The notes beneath the pieces were generated by a model. That model was not told where the DNA came from, did no database searches, and worked only from the letters and a program-made list of their open reading frames with translations. The translations under genes and the position numbers were made by a program. A stretch of 64,000 bases of DNA, taken from the NCBI GenBank assembly GCA_009801085.1, contig VNWV01000002.1, forward strand, positions 1,178,001 through 1,242,000, given 5' to 3'. The stretch comes from Lasiodiplodia sp. COLG20 (lineage: Eukaryota; Ascomycota; Dothideomycetes; Botryosphaeriales; Botryosphaeriaceae). Positions 33,865-45,468 of this stretch are shown here, in pieces (within the stretch, counting starts at the first letter, position 1; the number at the start of each line of letters is the position of its first letter).

Positions 33865-33996
33865 ATGCCGCCTCCACCGGTCATGATATGCTGCAAGTGC
33901 GGAAGCGAGACTCCAGAGAAAAACAACGTTGGCTGCGCCTGCTGCGGCCATGAGCGCAAGAATGGTTGCTGCTCATCTCTTTATCGACTTCGTTAA
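33865..33996 (+). CDS. 43-residue Cys-rich (CxxCG) small protein
   Basis: A single ORF of 43 residues starting in CAACATGCCG. Eight cysteines occur at 9, 10, 12, 24, 26, 27, 35 and 36. Two knuckles, C9-C-K-C12-G and C24-A-C-C27-GH, are spaced like a minimal zinc ribbon, and a third Cys pair follows (GCCSSLYRLR). There is no signal peptide, so it is more likely an intracellular zinc-binding micro-protein than a secreted effector. Support comes from the cysteine pattern plus a TATA box and clean leader upstream. I do not recognise the family beyond the CxxCG resemblance. Confidence 0.6.
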   Translation: MPPPPVMICCKCGSETPEKNNVGCACCGHERKNGCCSSLYRLR

Positions 33997-34441
33997 TCGT
34001 GTCGACATGATGGCCCTAATTCTCTAGGGATTCCATTCGGAACGCTATGTGGTATCTTAGTGCGCTGGTAAGTTTTTGAGACATCCCCCCTGAGAATTTG
34101 AAAATCATTCTTTCCAAGCAAAAAAGAAAAAGGGCGTACAAAAACTCAAAAAAAAAAAAAAAGTAAAGGAGAAAAGAGAAGTCGAAGGCCCGAATAGAAA
34201 TATCTTTAATCAATCATGAAAATATGCTAAAACTTTCTTCACAATCTGATTGCTGCTCTAAGTGAAGGTTGAATCTGCTCCCACCATTCCCAGAAAGCCC
34301 TATGAAGAAACGACCGTCTTGCCACTACTCCTTTAAACCACAAGCGAGATACCCGAATCCACAGATAGCGCAACGCCCATCTACCCCCTATCCCCATCCA
34401 ACCTCTCAAGTCTTCAACATCTCCCCAACCACGCTCCTCAC
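33997..34441. other. Convergent 3' intergenic region with A16 tract
   Basis: AT-rich tail-to-tail region between the small CxxC gene and the FAD monooxygenase. It contains an uninterrupted run of 16 A at 34148-34163. No gene. Confidence 0.5.
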
Positions 34442-36332
34442 CTACCCACCACTAGCACTAACATCCACCATCTCCGCCTTCCCACCACCATCCGCCGCAG
34501 CAGTGCTGTTCTGCTGCTGCTGCTGCTGCTCGACAGTCTGCCTAACGCCGCTACGCACGAGCGGCGAGCGCATCAGGCGGTCGAAGTCGTGGACCATGTG
34601 CGAGTTCTCGAGGTTGCTCAGCGCCGCCTCGTTGCCGCGCGGCACCATCTCGGCCTCGTAGCGCTTGACGGCGTCGTGCAGGGCGGCGGCGGTGCGCTCC
34701 GGCATGGCCTCGACCTGCTTGACGAACTGGTCGCAGTCGAGGATGGCGTTGTTGAGGCCTTGGCCGCGGTCTAGTTTTTTCCTCTTTGTCAGCAGAAAAG
34801 GGATTCCGAGAAAAGAGCGAGAGGTGGGAAGGCGGAAAAGGGAAAAAGGAGAGGAAGGGGTTAGGCTGAAGCCAGAGAAGAGGAAAAGAAGAGGAAGAGG
34901 GAAAAGCCGGCACACTCACGAGGCGTCATGGGGTGCGCGGCGTCGCCGGCGAGCGTGACCTTGCCGCGGGCCGGGGAGTCGTCCCAGCTCCGCGTCGGCC
35001 AGTAGGGCAGGTAGTTGGACCAGGCCTTGCGGTTTTCGTCGATGCCCTCGGCGATGGCTCGGAAGGGCTGAGCGAAGGGCTGCGCACGCCGCTTGATGTC
35101 GCGGATGATGGTCTTGCTGTCCGACAGGAAGTCCAGCGGGCCCTCGTGCTTCCACCCGCACATGAAGACGAATTGGATCTCGCTCGGGTCCTGCTTGTCG
35201 TTCGCGTCGTGGACTGTATGATCGCACTCGCGTATTAGCCTGATTTTTTTCTTCCCTCTTCTCCTTCGAGGGGGTGCAAAGGAAGAAAATGCCTTACCGC
35301 CCATCCACATGAAGGTGCCGTTGGGATGGTACAGGGCGCAGATGCGGTGGTGCTGATCTAGCAGATCGCGCGCCCTGTCGGCCGGGAGGGTGGATATCAA
35401 CATGGAGTTGACGAAAGGCGAGTCCAGCAGCTTGCCCTCGACGGGCCCGAGCAGGTACTCCCGCGTCGGCGAGTGCGCGCCTTCGGCCCCGACGAGAACC
35501 GTCGCCGTGTGCTGCGTGCCGTCCTCGAAGGTCGCCGTCACGCCGGGCCCGGACGTCGTGTCGATGCTGGCTAGGCGCTTATTATACTTTTAGGGTTCAA
35601 ACGAACCAGTGGTTACGTCGTCAGCTTCAGCTGATTGATTGAAGTGGCAGCAGCAAAGTGATAGCGTCGAGAAATCAAAATGAACATGTTGCACGCATTT
35701 AACAAGGGTACAGAGCAATGGAGCAGGCGATCATAATCGAAAGTGGAAAACAAGAAGGGGCGAACCGCGAAGGAGTCGGGCTACCTACACGAATGTCGAT
35801 GTCCCTCCCCATGACCCTCGCGAACTCCCGCCTCCGCAGCCGCAGGTAATTGGGCGTCGGGACTACGTTGAGCACCTCTCCCGTCGCGCCGTTGAACATG
35901 GGGAAGGAGGCGTCGTCGGACGGCATCACATTGTCGACCTGGGCGTCGATGATGCGCTCCCGCACGTCGGCTGGCAGGCAGGACTCCAGCGGCGTCTGCG
36001 CCCAGTAGATGCCAAAGTCCCAGTCGCGCGACCGCTGGTCCAGGCTTTCGTCTTGTTCGAAAACGGTGCAAGGGATGCCGGTCTAGTCGTGAAAGTAAAA
36101 ATGTGGCGTAAGTTTCTCTCTATCTTTATGTGCCTGCCTAAAAGGGACTCCTGCCAATTTAGTCGTGTTACAGCTTGAGTACACTTACCTTCCGCAACCC
36201 TTGAGCTATCAGCCGGCCACCGGAGCCTGGATAAAGCCCAAGTCAGCGATAAGGAACAAGGCAAAAGGTGGACAAGCGACCCGTACCAGCTCCAATCACC
36301 ATGACAGAGATGTCTTCGTTTATACTCCCCAT
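34442..36332 (-). CDS. FAD-dependent aromatic hydroxylase (salicylate hydroxylase-like)
   Basis: Six exons on the minus strand: 36332-36287, 36226-36189, 36082-35789, 35586-35298, 35213-34920 and 34770-34442, giving 429 residues. The Rossmann motif VMVIGAGSGGRLIAQGL (GAGSGG at 14-19) is split across the first intron. In the middle is TATVLVGAEGAHSPTREYL, the 'DG'-type motif with Glu in place of Asp. GKVTLAGDAAHPMTPHRGQG spans an intron (GDAAHP 312-317), the second FAD/ribityl motif. This class A flavin monooxygenase fold inserts one oxygen into an aromatic ring using NAD(P)H and O2. The exact substrate is unknown. The C-terminus has a six-Gln run and Ala/Gly-rich tail encoded by a CAG repeat. 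It is first in a run of three same-strand genes with a carboxylesterase and a tyrosinase. Confidence 0.88.
34509..34531. repeat. CTG/CAG trinucleotide repeat in coding sequence
   Basis: About seven CTG units on the plus strand, read as CAG (Gln) codons in the minus-strand monooxygenase C-terminus. It could vary in length between isolates. Confidence 0.75.
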
Positions 36333-36736
36333 GGCTGCTGATCGATGTGGAAATAGCGTACGGCGTAACACAAAAGTAGCGAAGAGGACACTTTAGAAAA
36401 GCGGCTCTGCCATGCAAAATAATAATGAAGGGAGTGCAGCTCTTATTTAGCTGTTGCTGGACGCGGGGGGTTCCGTATTCCTCGAAAATTGGGGCCGAAA
36501 TGCTTATCCCGCTTGCTTCCCTGGGTGCGTCGCGGGGAATCTTGCATGGCTCCGGACAGGGTAGCGTCGCCGCTCTTCTCCGCTTTGTGGCACCTCTGCA
36601 TGTGGGGGCAAGCTTTGTAACCTTTGCGTGAGATTTTGACATCCATTAAGAGCGGGTATACATGTAAGATAAAAAAAGAAGAGAATAAGCAAATACCAAC
36701 AAGTCAGCTCAAATATCTCGTGAGCATCCTCTCCCG
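36333..36736. other. Intergenic, monooxygenase promoter / esterase 3' UTR
   Basis: A 404 bp gap between two minus-strand genes. No coding exon is seen and no clear TATA box. Confidence 0.5.
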
Positions 36737-38493
36737 TTAGTTTGAGACAACGCGGTTCTGTGAGCTGAAAAAGCTACAGGCCGCCGAATCGTCAGGGTCC
36801 TCCTGCACCTCTATTGACTTATCGTTTACCTGCAGGACGCTAAATCCAACGCTCTCTCCATCTGCAATACTGCCGTTCCCGCCACTCGAATAAGAAGGCC
36901 AATACGGTGCACGCGGATCCCGTAGCGGGTTAGGATCAAACGTAGTCGCGAAGCTGATCCAGTAGGATGACATGATGTCTGCGAGCGTCGCATTGTTCGC
37001 ACTCGGAAAATCGATAGATTTCGACGTTAGAAACGGGCCTGTGGCGCCGTGCAGCTGCGACCCGGCCGAGAAGACGAGCTTGAAGACGGCCGACGTGTTG
37101 AAAGCCTGGTCCGTGAACGCCGTCGCCATGTAGTACGTAGGACAGTTGATGATGAAGTCCCCGAACCACGTTTGCCTTTGGAAAAACGTCGAATTGTACG
37201 CGCTCTGCGGGTAGAGCTGGTTCAGACGGCTAAAGAACGACGGGCCAGCTGCGGGAAACATGTTCATCGCATCCGTGATGGTTTCGCTCAGGGCGGTGGC
37301 AGATTGGTTCGAAAAAATGTACCCTTCATACGCGTCGCGGTCGAGAAGAACGGGCACTTTGTGGAAGTTTCCTTGTTTGAATTCATCGCCTGGAAGCTGG
37401 CGGATGAACTTCCCGTCGACAACTGGGCCATAGTTGAAAGTGCCAAATCCGTAGCCCGGCGACGGATACGTGATGTTCGACACGCGTTGGTTGATTAATT
37501 GCAGGTCCGACGACTCCAGTGTCCGAAGACAGGCCAAATCCGAGCAGTTGCCCAATTGAAGCGTGGTACGGTACTGACGCTCCTGCGCGCTTTCGCTCAG
37601 AAACGGAGTCCACCACGGATATTCGGGAATGGCAGCGGAGAATGGAGGCTGATCAAAAGCGCCACCGGCCGTGAGCTGCAAGGTGACACTACCGCCTCCG
37701 GCAGATCCGCCCCAGATTGTCACCCGGCTGGGATCGCCGCCAAACGCTTTGATATGCCGCTGAACCCAGTCAAGAGCTGCTCTCTGATCAAGCAGGCCAG
37801 CATTCAGATCACCCCTCTCTTTAATTTCAGATCCAGCGAGAAATCCAAACAATCCGAGCCTGTACTGAACCTCGACGAATATTAGGCTTCCTGTCGTGTG
37901 TCAGCAGCGAGTCTTTCAGCTCTTGGCAACAGGACAGACCATTGGCTTTATGCACGATTGCGTCACCTGGTGAGACGAGTTCTGGAGAGCCCACTGTATA
38001 TCCTCCGCCATCTGTGTAGGATGTTAGTCTCCCCAAATTTGGCTTACAGCTGGTACGTACGGAGCATCACAAACACCGGTAGCGAGTCTCCCGTAGGATT
38101 TTGCGGAGCTTTTACGTTGAGGAACAAGCAATCTTCTGACTGCGGAAGGTCCTGGAAATAGTACTCCGGGCCAAATGCCGGGGCAAAAACGCTGCCTTCG
38201 GCTTCAACCAGCGATATTGGAACTGACTGATAGCATATGGGTGGAGACGACGTCGCATTTACAGTCTGACCGGTAAAGTTATTTGAAGCCTCGATCCGGC
38301 GTGGCGCCCGCCAGCGAAGGCTGTCTAGAGGCGGCTGGGCATATGGGATGCCGTAGAAATAGTTGATCTGGGCTGTCTCATTCGTGAATCCTGTGTACGT
38401 AACATAGCCTAGGTTGACAGTTGGTGGGTCGGCTGCGGAGGCTAACAAAGCGAGGAGGCCTAAAGTCAGAATCGAAGCCGTGGTTAACCCCAT
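36737..38493 (-). CDS. Secreted type B carboxylesterase
   Basis: Three exons on the minus strand: 38493-38061, 38011-37967 (45 nt) and 37890-36737, giving 543 residues. Residues 1-21 are a signal peptide (MGLTTASILTLGLLALLASA). YFYGIPYAQPPLDSLRW and SEDCLFLNVKAP are the carboxylesterase-B openers. The oxyanion loop HGGGYTV begins at His145, formed by the exon 1/2 junction. The nucleophile is Ser222 in VTIWGGSAGGGSV. The family hydrolyses carboxylic esters; fungal secreted members act on lipids, feruloyl or other aromatic esters, and this cannot be settled here. Many N-glycosylation sites support secretion. The start at MGLTT was chosen because it begins the signal peptide; the frame extends further upstream. 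Confidence 0.9.
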
Positions 38494-39310
38494 GATGGCC
38501 GAGGGGTGAAAGGATGGTGCTTGAAAGACAGGCTCGACGCGCTTATAAGCGCTTGCCAGCTGGACGAATCGGCCAGATGCATTTGAGACATTGTGAGCGA
38601 GGCTGGGCAGGATGTGCTGTGTACGGCAGGCCAATCGCCATGCGGTACCACAAGTGGATCGAGGCCACCGAAGAAGGCAGCGACTAGCCGTGAACCATCG
38701 TGTAGCTTAAATGAAAATGGCCGTGCATCATGTTGGGGGTAGACGATTCATTCGAGATTGCGGCTCGTCGTCAACGTGGCTTTGGTCTGGATTTGAGCAG
38801 GCATGAAAGCTTGACATGCTCAACAGGTCGGGGTGGATGCTTGATAGGCGGCCAGGGTGCAATGTCAATCAGCCGCAGTGAAGCGCTAGACGCAGTAGTA
38901 CGTCTCAGACGAAGTAACATGGGTGGCACACCCCGCAATGCTGCATGTGCGGGACAAGCCGCGATGAGCCATTGTGATGGGCAGAGTAGTGCTGACGTAG
39001 TTGGTAAAGCGGGGCCGAGAATCCCGGACGGAGAGCCGATTAGGTAGTTTGGTCGTCTCGCCCCCCACGTGCTTAGCTGCTGTGCTGTCCCTCTTCAGTC
39101 AGCGCTTTCTCACATGCAGAATTCCGCTGGACCTAAAAGGACATGTGGTACAGCTGCGCAGCTCGCCGGCGTCGTGCGAGTGTGTTTCGTCGCACAGCCG
39201 TTTTCGCAAGACATTTGACAAGCAAGCCACAACGTGTCTCTCACGGTATTACTGCCTATACAACAGCTTAGTATATCCCCTGTTCTGGAACTCTCGCCTA
39301 ACCATCTCGC
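38494..39310. other. Intergenic, esterase promoter / tyrosinase 3' UTR
   Basis: An 817 bp gap between two minus-strand genes without a supportable ORF. A frame of 142 codons (39001-39429) is antisense to the tyrosinase end and Ser/Arg-rich. Confidence 0.5.
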
Positions 39311-40985
39311 TCAGTACAGCTCGTCGTACTCGTAGCAGAGCACGCCATCTTGAATGTCCATTACATCGCCCACTCTCACCCAGCTCGAGTTCGATGCGTG
39401 CCCGACGTGCATCTGATAGTCCAACGTAATGTTCTGATACGCAACGTCGCCGTAGAAGTTGAACGGGTAGGCAAATTGCGTGTCTGGTCCTGAGATGTCC
39501 TTGACGCGTGTCGCAAAATCTGCTTTTGTCAGCTCTGGAACACTGCCTGCCGCTATACATGACGCACCTCGCTTTTCCCACGTCCACCAGACGCGATCCA
39601 TGTTGGCATGATGGAAGAAGAAAAGAGGCTGCAAGCTGATCAGCATACGGAATGATCCAGACCCAAGGCGGCTGCTTACATCCGACGGACTATTGTACAA
39701 ATCACCAATGGCGCCCAGTTCTCCACCGACGCCAAGGTGACCGCCGCCATGGTACGTCAAGCCGTCGACATTCACTTGCCCTTCTGTCACAATGTCGAAT
39801 TCCTGGAACGTCTCTCCGGCAAGCGCCCTGTCCACCATTGTCATGTTCAGCTTTTGCGAAGCAAGCCAGGGGCTAATGTCCCGCGTAAGGCAACGAGGGT
39901 TGTACGCCGTCGAGTCTACATCCGTCAGCCCTGATCTGCCACAAGCCGCATCAAGACGTACTGTTGGGGCCCATGTTGACCGTGTAGTTGCGGAACGGAC
40001 CGTCGGTGACGCAACCTTGAAGCCACGTCAGTTTCCTGCTCACCCCACGCCACTACCTGTGGACGTACCGCCGCCTGTTTTGCCAGGGATGTGCAGTCGC
40101 ACGCTGGTGTCGTTGCTGCTGTCAATGTAGTATCCGTTTCCGCCGAAGCCCGTAACTGGATCGAAGACTGGCGCCTTCAGGAAATCCTCTTCTGTGGCAT
40201 CCAGGGTCCAGTCTGCAGGAGATTGTCAATTCAGAATTTGCGACAGAAAAAGGAAGCCGAGGGAGGGACTGACCCCAGTATCTAATGCCAAGTTAGCAAC
40301 CCTCCACATTTTCCACCTCGCTGGCTTTTCACTTACGGCTGTCCACCCGTCCAACCGCACTCGTTGCGGAGAGCTGATTCATAGGAAGCAACATAGTAAC
40401 GATGCCAGCTGCGCGTTCTGGTGAGTAATTTATCTCATAAACACAAGCCGCCGACGTACGCTTGGAAGTGTCCCTGACGGAAGTAAGATTAGCGCCCAGC
40501 ATTATATCATCGCAATGATATACATACGACAAAGTGAACGTAATCAGTCGCGTTGATGTGTAGCGCTACAAAGTCGTCATACCGCGTACGGGCGCCGGAG
40601 AAGTACGACGTCGTCCTCGCGCTCTTGGTCTGGAGACACTTGACTGCGTCGATGTAGGACCTTTTCTCGTCATCGGATAGTTTTCTCCTACAACGATATA
40701 CTATTAGCTCTTTGGGATTCTTACTCTCCTTTAGCAATAGAGTAGGTACGCAATTCACGTAGAAATGCCAGGCACGATATTCGCTACTACAGCGAAGCTG
40801 AACCCAACACCAAGACTCCGAGAGGGAAGCTTGCGACCTTGATGGGTTGCGAATATGTGCGGGCCGGTTTCGGCAAGCCGAGTGATGCTCACTCACCATT
40901 CTTTTCGGACCGGAGGGTCAGAGCACTTCGCCGAAGCGAGAGACACTAGTGCCAGTACAGCCAACAGGTTCTTGAGCAGCGTCAT
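39311..40985 (-). CDS. Secreted short tyrosinase / catechol oxidase
   Basis: Nine exons on the minus strand: 40985-40897, 40687-40528, 40473-40460 (14 nt), 40408-40337, 40281-40274 (8 nt), 40212-40069, 40015-39962, 39930-39680 and 39628-39311, giving 369 residues with consistent phases. A signal peptide (MTLLKNLLAVLALVSLASA) precedes the domain. Copper A: LHINATDYVHFV/GHFQA/WHRYY, candidate ligands His73, His81 and His90. GGQP/YWDW is rebuilt across the 8 nt exon. GGGCVTDGPFRNYTVNMGPN is a family block. Copper B: YHGGGHLGVGG (His241, His245) and DPLFFFHHANMDRVWW (His270/271). The enzyme oxidises phenols or catechols to quinones. The length, signal peptide and lack of a C-terminal lid domain fit the short fungal tyrosinase/catechol-oxidase group. 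Confidence 0.9.
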
Positions 40986-43747
40986 CTTGCGTGCCAACAA
41001 GGAGTAGGGAAGGTGAAATAAAGTTCTGCTGAATTTAAGCTTCGACCGGGCTGGGCGTCCTCCTTGGTTCTTATGAAGAAATCACATCGAGTGACCGCGT
41101 AAGTAGACCGACCCAAGCGATATCGGAAACAAGGCCACCGATGGCAAAACGTCGAGTGGGAACCCGAATGATTCGCGGAGGCTGCTTCTGGAATCCGGAG
41201 GCTGAAAACACTGCAAAAAAAGTAAGACCAGACGAGTCGTATGCAGAAGGTGGAGAACATTTGTGGACGCTAATGAGCGTGCATACGCGGACTAGGGGAG
41301 GATCTGGAGCAGATACCGGCTGGTGACCAAAAGCCACGATTAAGAGCAGCAAAAGCAGTTGCAGAGTGGATACAACTGACCTATTTTTTTTTTTCATTTT
41401 CCTTTAAGCAGTAGTTAGATAGAAAATCTCAGCGCAAGACGGATAGGCCTGAGGCGCATATTTCGAAGCATTGCTGCGCCCAGGAGTCCATCCGGTGGCG
41501 AAGAAGATATTGAAGCAAACAAAAATGGCTGAAGCATAGTGGTTTTGATAGCGCGTTCTGGACGCATCCATCAGGACGCGCGACACAAGCGGCGGCCAAT
41601 TGCCACGCGGCAATACGACGCTAGATAATTACTTGCATGAAGAGCACCGGCTGTGGTTCGTCGAGGCAGCCGCACTTTGATAGCGGTAGTGGCTCCGCGT
41701 AGCCGTCTATCCGTCGAATTTTCTGTTTCGAAACGTAGGTGCGAAATTGAACGGGGGTGGACGTGTTTGAAACGGAGAGCCGCACAGTCTGCAAGCTGGG
41801 CTGAGTCAAAACAATGTCTCAAGAGCCGAGCATCATCCGACTGTTTGTACTCGGCCTACCTGTGATTCTCCTATTCGGGGTCGAACCTACCGGGGCAATG
41901 CAGATTTAGATCGTGCTATTCCCTTTCAGCGCTGATCTGACTGGTGGCGTTGGGATGCAGAAGACAGGAGTGCCACGCAAGCCACTGAGCGTATCAGCAG
42001 ATTTCCCACGTGGCTACTTGGTGTAAATCTTGGAAAATTTTGATATTCATCAACATCTGGTGAGTTTTTCCTTTTCCTCTGCTTCTGATTGGCTGTTCTT
42101 GCTTTCTTAGTAGCTTGAACCATCAGTCGGCCGCACCGATTTCTGGCTATACTTCTTTCTTCTGTCGTTTAATCTCGCAAGATAACCCCACTTTGTCGCC
42201 AAGATAGCAGGAGAAGCGGTGAAAGAGGTCATATAGGCCATGAAAGTCGAAGCTCACCAGTCTTCGGTTGCGGAAGGCGGATGGGACAACCAACGCGAAG
42301 TGCCTGTTCCCCAATGCGCGATAACCTGTCTCAGCACATTCGCAATACCGTCGTAGCTCTTCAGTCTGATAAGGACAATCCAAAGGCCTTTTGCGTACTC
42401 TTTCTGCCAAAAGCTGAGACACGTTTCCTCTGACGCCATTGATTGGATGCACATGTCACACGAACAGCGGGCTCCCGATGGTATCCAACATCCGTAACGG
42501 GACTAGAGCGTTGAAACCATGCACAAAGTTAGAGAATGCTACGGAGAGTCCGAGGCGGTGCCCTTCAAAGGTATTTCAAGCGACTTGAGGCTTGTGCGCC
42601 AAGCATTGCTGAACAGACCCAGGACGCGTCAACGCGACCAGGACGTCGGGAGACTAGGGTGAGATGCGCGGAATACTCAGCACCATGCCATCGGATAACG
42701 TACATATCCGAACACGAGGATTGTTGAGGAAGCCGGGTAGTTTACCATCCGGCCGGTGATGGGACAAAAGCGTCCTAACGCGTCTTGGGTATCATTCGAG
42801 CAAGCATCTCTCGTCAGACAACTTGGCGACCAGGTCAAGAATGGAGAGTGGCGGTGATTTGGCCGATCGACTGCGGTGCTGGCGGTATTCTGGCCGCGGC
42901 TGAACTGGGAATAAGGCGGCTTGGCTCTGGGGGTTGGCAACGGCGTAAATACTAGGTGTGGCTACGCCAGCTTGCGGGAATGGCAGCGTTGGATGGATAT
43001 TGTGGAGAGCGGAGGAGACTCAAGCCATTGGCGTCGGTGGAGGCCGGTGCCAAGAGCGCAGGTCTGTCAGCAGACGGCAGCGCTGACACAAGAAGCGGAG
43101 CATCGGGGAGGAATGTGGTGATTGAGCGGAGATTAGGAGACGAGGAGCGCATGGAGGCCTCCGCCCTCGTCCGAAGTGCATTGTGATTCGTCGGGTGGAT
43201 TTGAGCGGCAGGCGGAAGCTGCAACAGAAGGGAAGCTCTCGGTTGATTCTCCCCCGACGCGAGGGCGCAAGGAGAGCAGCAGAACCAACGCACCGTGTAC
43301 CCAAAGGCCTTTCGACGCGGCGCAGCGGCTCTGCACGCGGCCGGCACTCATTTAATGGCGCGGGTGTCGGGCTTTGCAAAGGCTTGGGGGCGGGAGGGCG
43401 TCGGCAAGCTCACAGGCAGAATGATGCCCAGGCTCAGATACCCCAGACTGACGCGCGCTGCCGGGCCGATTTCCCCATGGAGGTGTGCGAGGGCGGGCGG
43501 AGAGTGGGACGAGCGCTGTGCTCACGCCCGCCACCACTGCGGGGAAGCGCTCCATTGGCCTCTAAGCCTGGCCCGGTTACATCGCCCGTCCTTGGCCAGA
43601 CAAGCTCGGTGAATGAACGCGGCTCATCTCAACACGCCGCCGACCCCATGCTGCTGGACCCACCCATCAGATCAGGTCTTTAAGGTCGCTTGCTTCCCCA
43701 GGTTTTTTGTGGAGAGTGCGCCCTGTCACTCCCACATCACCGCAACC
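40986..43747. other. 2.8 kb gene-poor interval
   Basis: Between the tyrosinase promoter (left) and the MFS promoter (right) I find no supportable gene. A minus-strand frame at 42254-42454 with an ATG (MCIQSMASEETCLSFWQ...) has a protein-like composition but no recognised domain, and a second frame continues beside it, so a decayed gene is possible (see findings). The right 700 bases are GC-rich with Arg-rich frames on both strands. Confidence 0.45.
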
Positions 43748-45468
43748 ATGGCGACGTCTACCCCCGAAATCGCCCTGGACGAGAAGCGCGATGTCGAGCA
43801 CATCGACCAGGAAGAATTCGGCCAGCACATGCACATCCCGAAGAGAGAGGCGCCGCCGTTGGTGCGCGACCTGACGCCCGAGGAGAGGGCCGGCCTGGAG
43901 AAGAAGCTGCGCCGCAAAATCGACCTGCGTTTGATGCCAATGGTTATCATCATGTACGTACCGCGCAATGGCTGCACCGAAAGTAGACTGACCGCGTGCC
44001 AGGTACATTCTCAACTACATTGATCGCAACAACATTGCCGCAGCTCGCCTGTCCGGCATGGAGGAGGACCTCAATCTGAGCGAGAGTCAATACCTGACCT
44101 CCGTCAGCATTCTGTTCGTCGGTTACCTCCTCATGCAGGTCCCTTCAAACCTTTACCTGAACAAGATTGGCCTGCCCGCCATCTACCTTCCTGCCTGCAT
44201 GATCGTTTGGGGCGTCATCTCCACTGCCACCGCAGCTTGTCAAAGCTTCGGCGGCCTCGTCGCATGTCGCTTTTTCCTGGGCTTCGTCGAGGCTGCCTAC
44301 TTCCCGGGCTGCCTGTTCTTCCTCTCTTCGTGGTACACTCGCAAAGAGCTGGGTCTGCGCACCGCCATTCTCTACTCTGGCGCTCTCATCTCCGGCGCCT
44401 TCTCCGGCTTGATTGCTGCCGGCATCAGAGGCAACATGGACGGCGACCGCGGCCTACGCGCCTGGAGGTGGCTGTTCATCATCGAGGGTGCCGCCACCAT
44501 CTTCATCGCCTCCTTTGGCTTCTTCATCCTCCCCAACTTCCCGCGTACCACCAAATGGCTCACCGAGCAGGAGCGCCAGCTGGCTGTCTGGCGCCTGCAA
44601 GAAGACATTGGTATGGATGATTGGACGGGAACTGAGGACCAGAGCCTGTGGACTGGCTTCAAGCTGGCGTGTATGGACGTCAAGATGTGGGTCCTCATGG
44701 GACTTCTCTTCGGAATTGTCAGCGCCGGCAGCGTCACCACCTTCTTCCCGTCTGTTGTCGAGACGATTGGCTATGGCCAGGTTGAGACGCTACTTCTGAC
44801 TGCCCCTCCGTACTGCCTGGCCGTCATCACTACGGCATTGAACGCATGGTAAGCCCCCCCCTTGACACCTCCACACTATTCGCTGCCAGCAAAAAACTTA
44901 CCATATCCTGACAGGCACGCCGACAAAACCGGCGAACGCTACTTCCACGTCGTGCTCCCCATCTGTCTGGGCATCGCATCTTTCATCCTCGCCGCCGCGA
45001 CGCATTCCACTGCGCCGCGCTACGTCGCCATGATGCTGATGGTCTCCGGCGTCTACACCGGCTACGTCGTCGTGCTGGCCTGGATCTCCAACACGATTCC
45101 GCGCCCGCCCGCCAAACGCGCCGCCGCCCTCGCCTTCATCAACGCCGTGTCCAACAGCTCGTCCATCTGGACCTCGTACCTATACATCAACCCACCAGGC
45201 TATGGTGAGTCCCCCTGGCATTTCCTTCTTTGATTCTCTCAAGCCTCGTGCTGGCATGAATTAGCTTCTGCGTGCTGACTTTCGCTTTCCAGTTATCGCC
45301 TTCTCCGTAGACTGCGCCATGCTCGGTCTGGCCGCCATCTGCGCAACTATTCTGCGCTTCATCCTGGTGCGTCTGAACAAGAAGCTAGACCGGGGCGAGC
45401 ACGTCGAGGGCGCCATCAACGCCGTCCCGGGCCAGGCTGCAGACAGGGGATTCCGCTTCTTGACGTAA
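43748..45468 (+). CDS. MFS transporter, anion:cation symporter (Dal5-like) family
   Basis: Four exons: 43748-43953, 44003-44848, 44915-45204 and 45293-45468, giving 505 residues. After a 65-residue hydrophilic N-terminus (ending KLRRKIDLRLMPMVIIM) come NYIDRNNIAAARLSGMEEDL, SVSILFVGYLLMQVPSNL and FFLGFVEAAYFPGCLFFLSSWYTRKELGLR. These are the diagnostic blocks of the allantoate permease/ACS family, which includes nicotinate, pantothenate, biotin and allantoate carriers. The usual twelve hydrophobic segments are seen, with a central loop (EEDIGMDDWTGTED). It should be a plasma-membrane proton-coupled importer of a small organic anion; the solute is not predictable. The exon 1 donor AT/GTACGTACC rebuilds ATG TAC correctly. 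Confidence 0.9.

Noticed and set aside
41860..41910. Possible tRNA-like element around GGGGTCGAACC
   Set aside because: The sequence departs from the B-box consensus and no cloverleaf can be folded by eye.
43183..43683. 166-codon plus-strand ORF before the MFS gene
   Set aside because: Arg/Gly/Pro-rich low-complexity frame in a promoter region, with no start or domain support.
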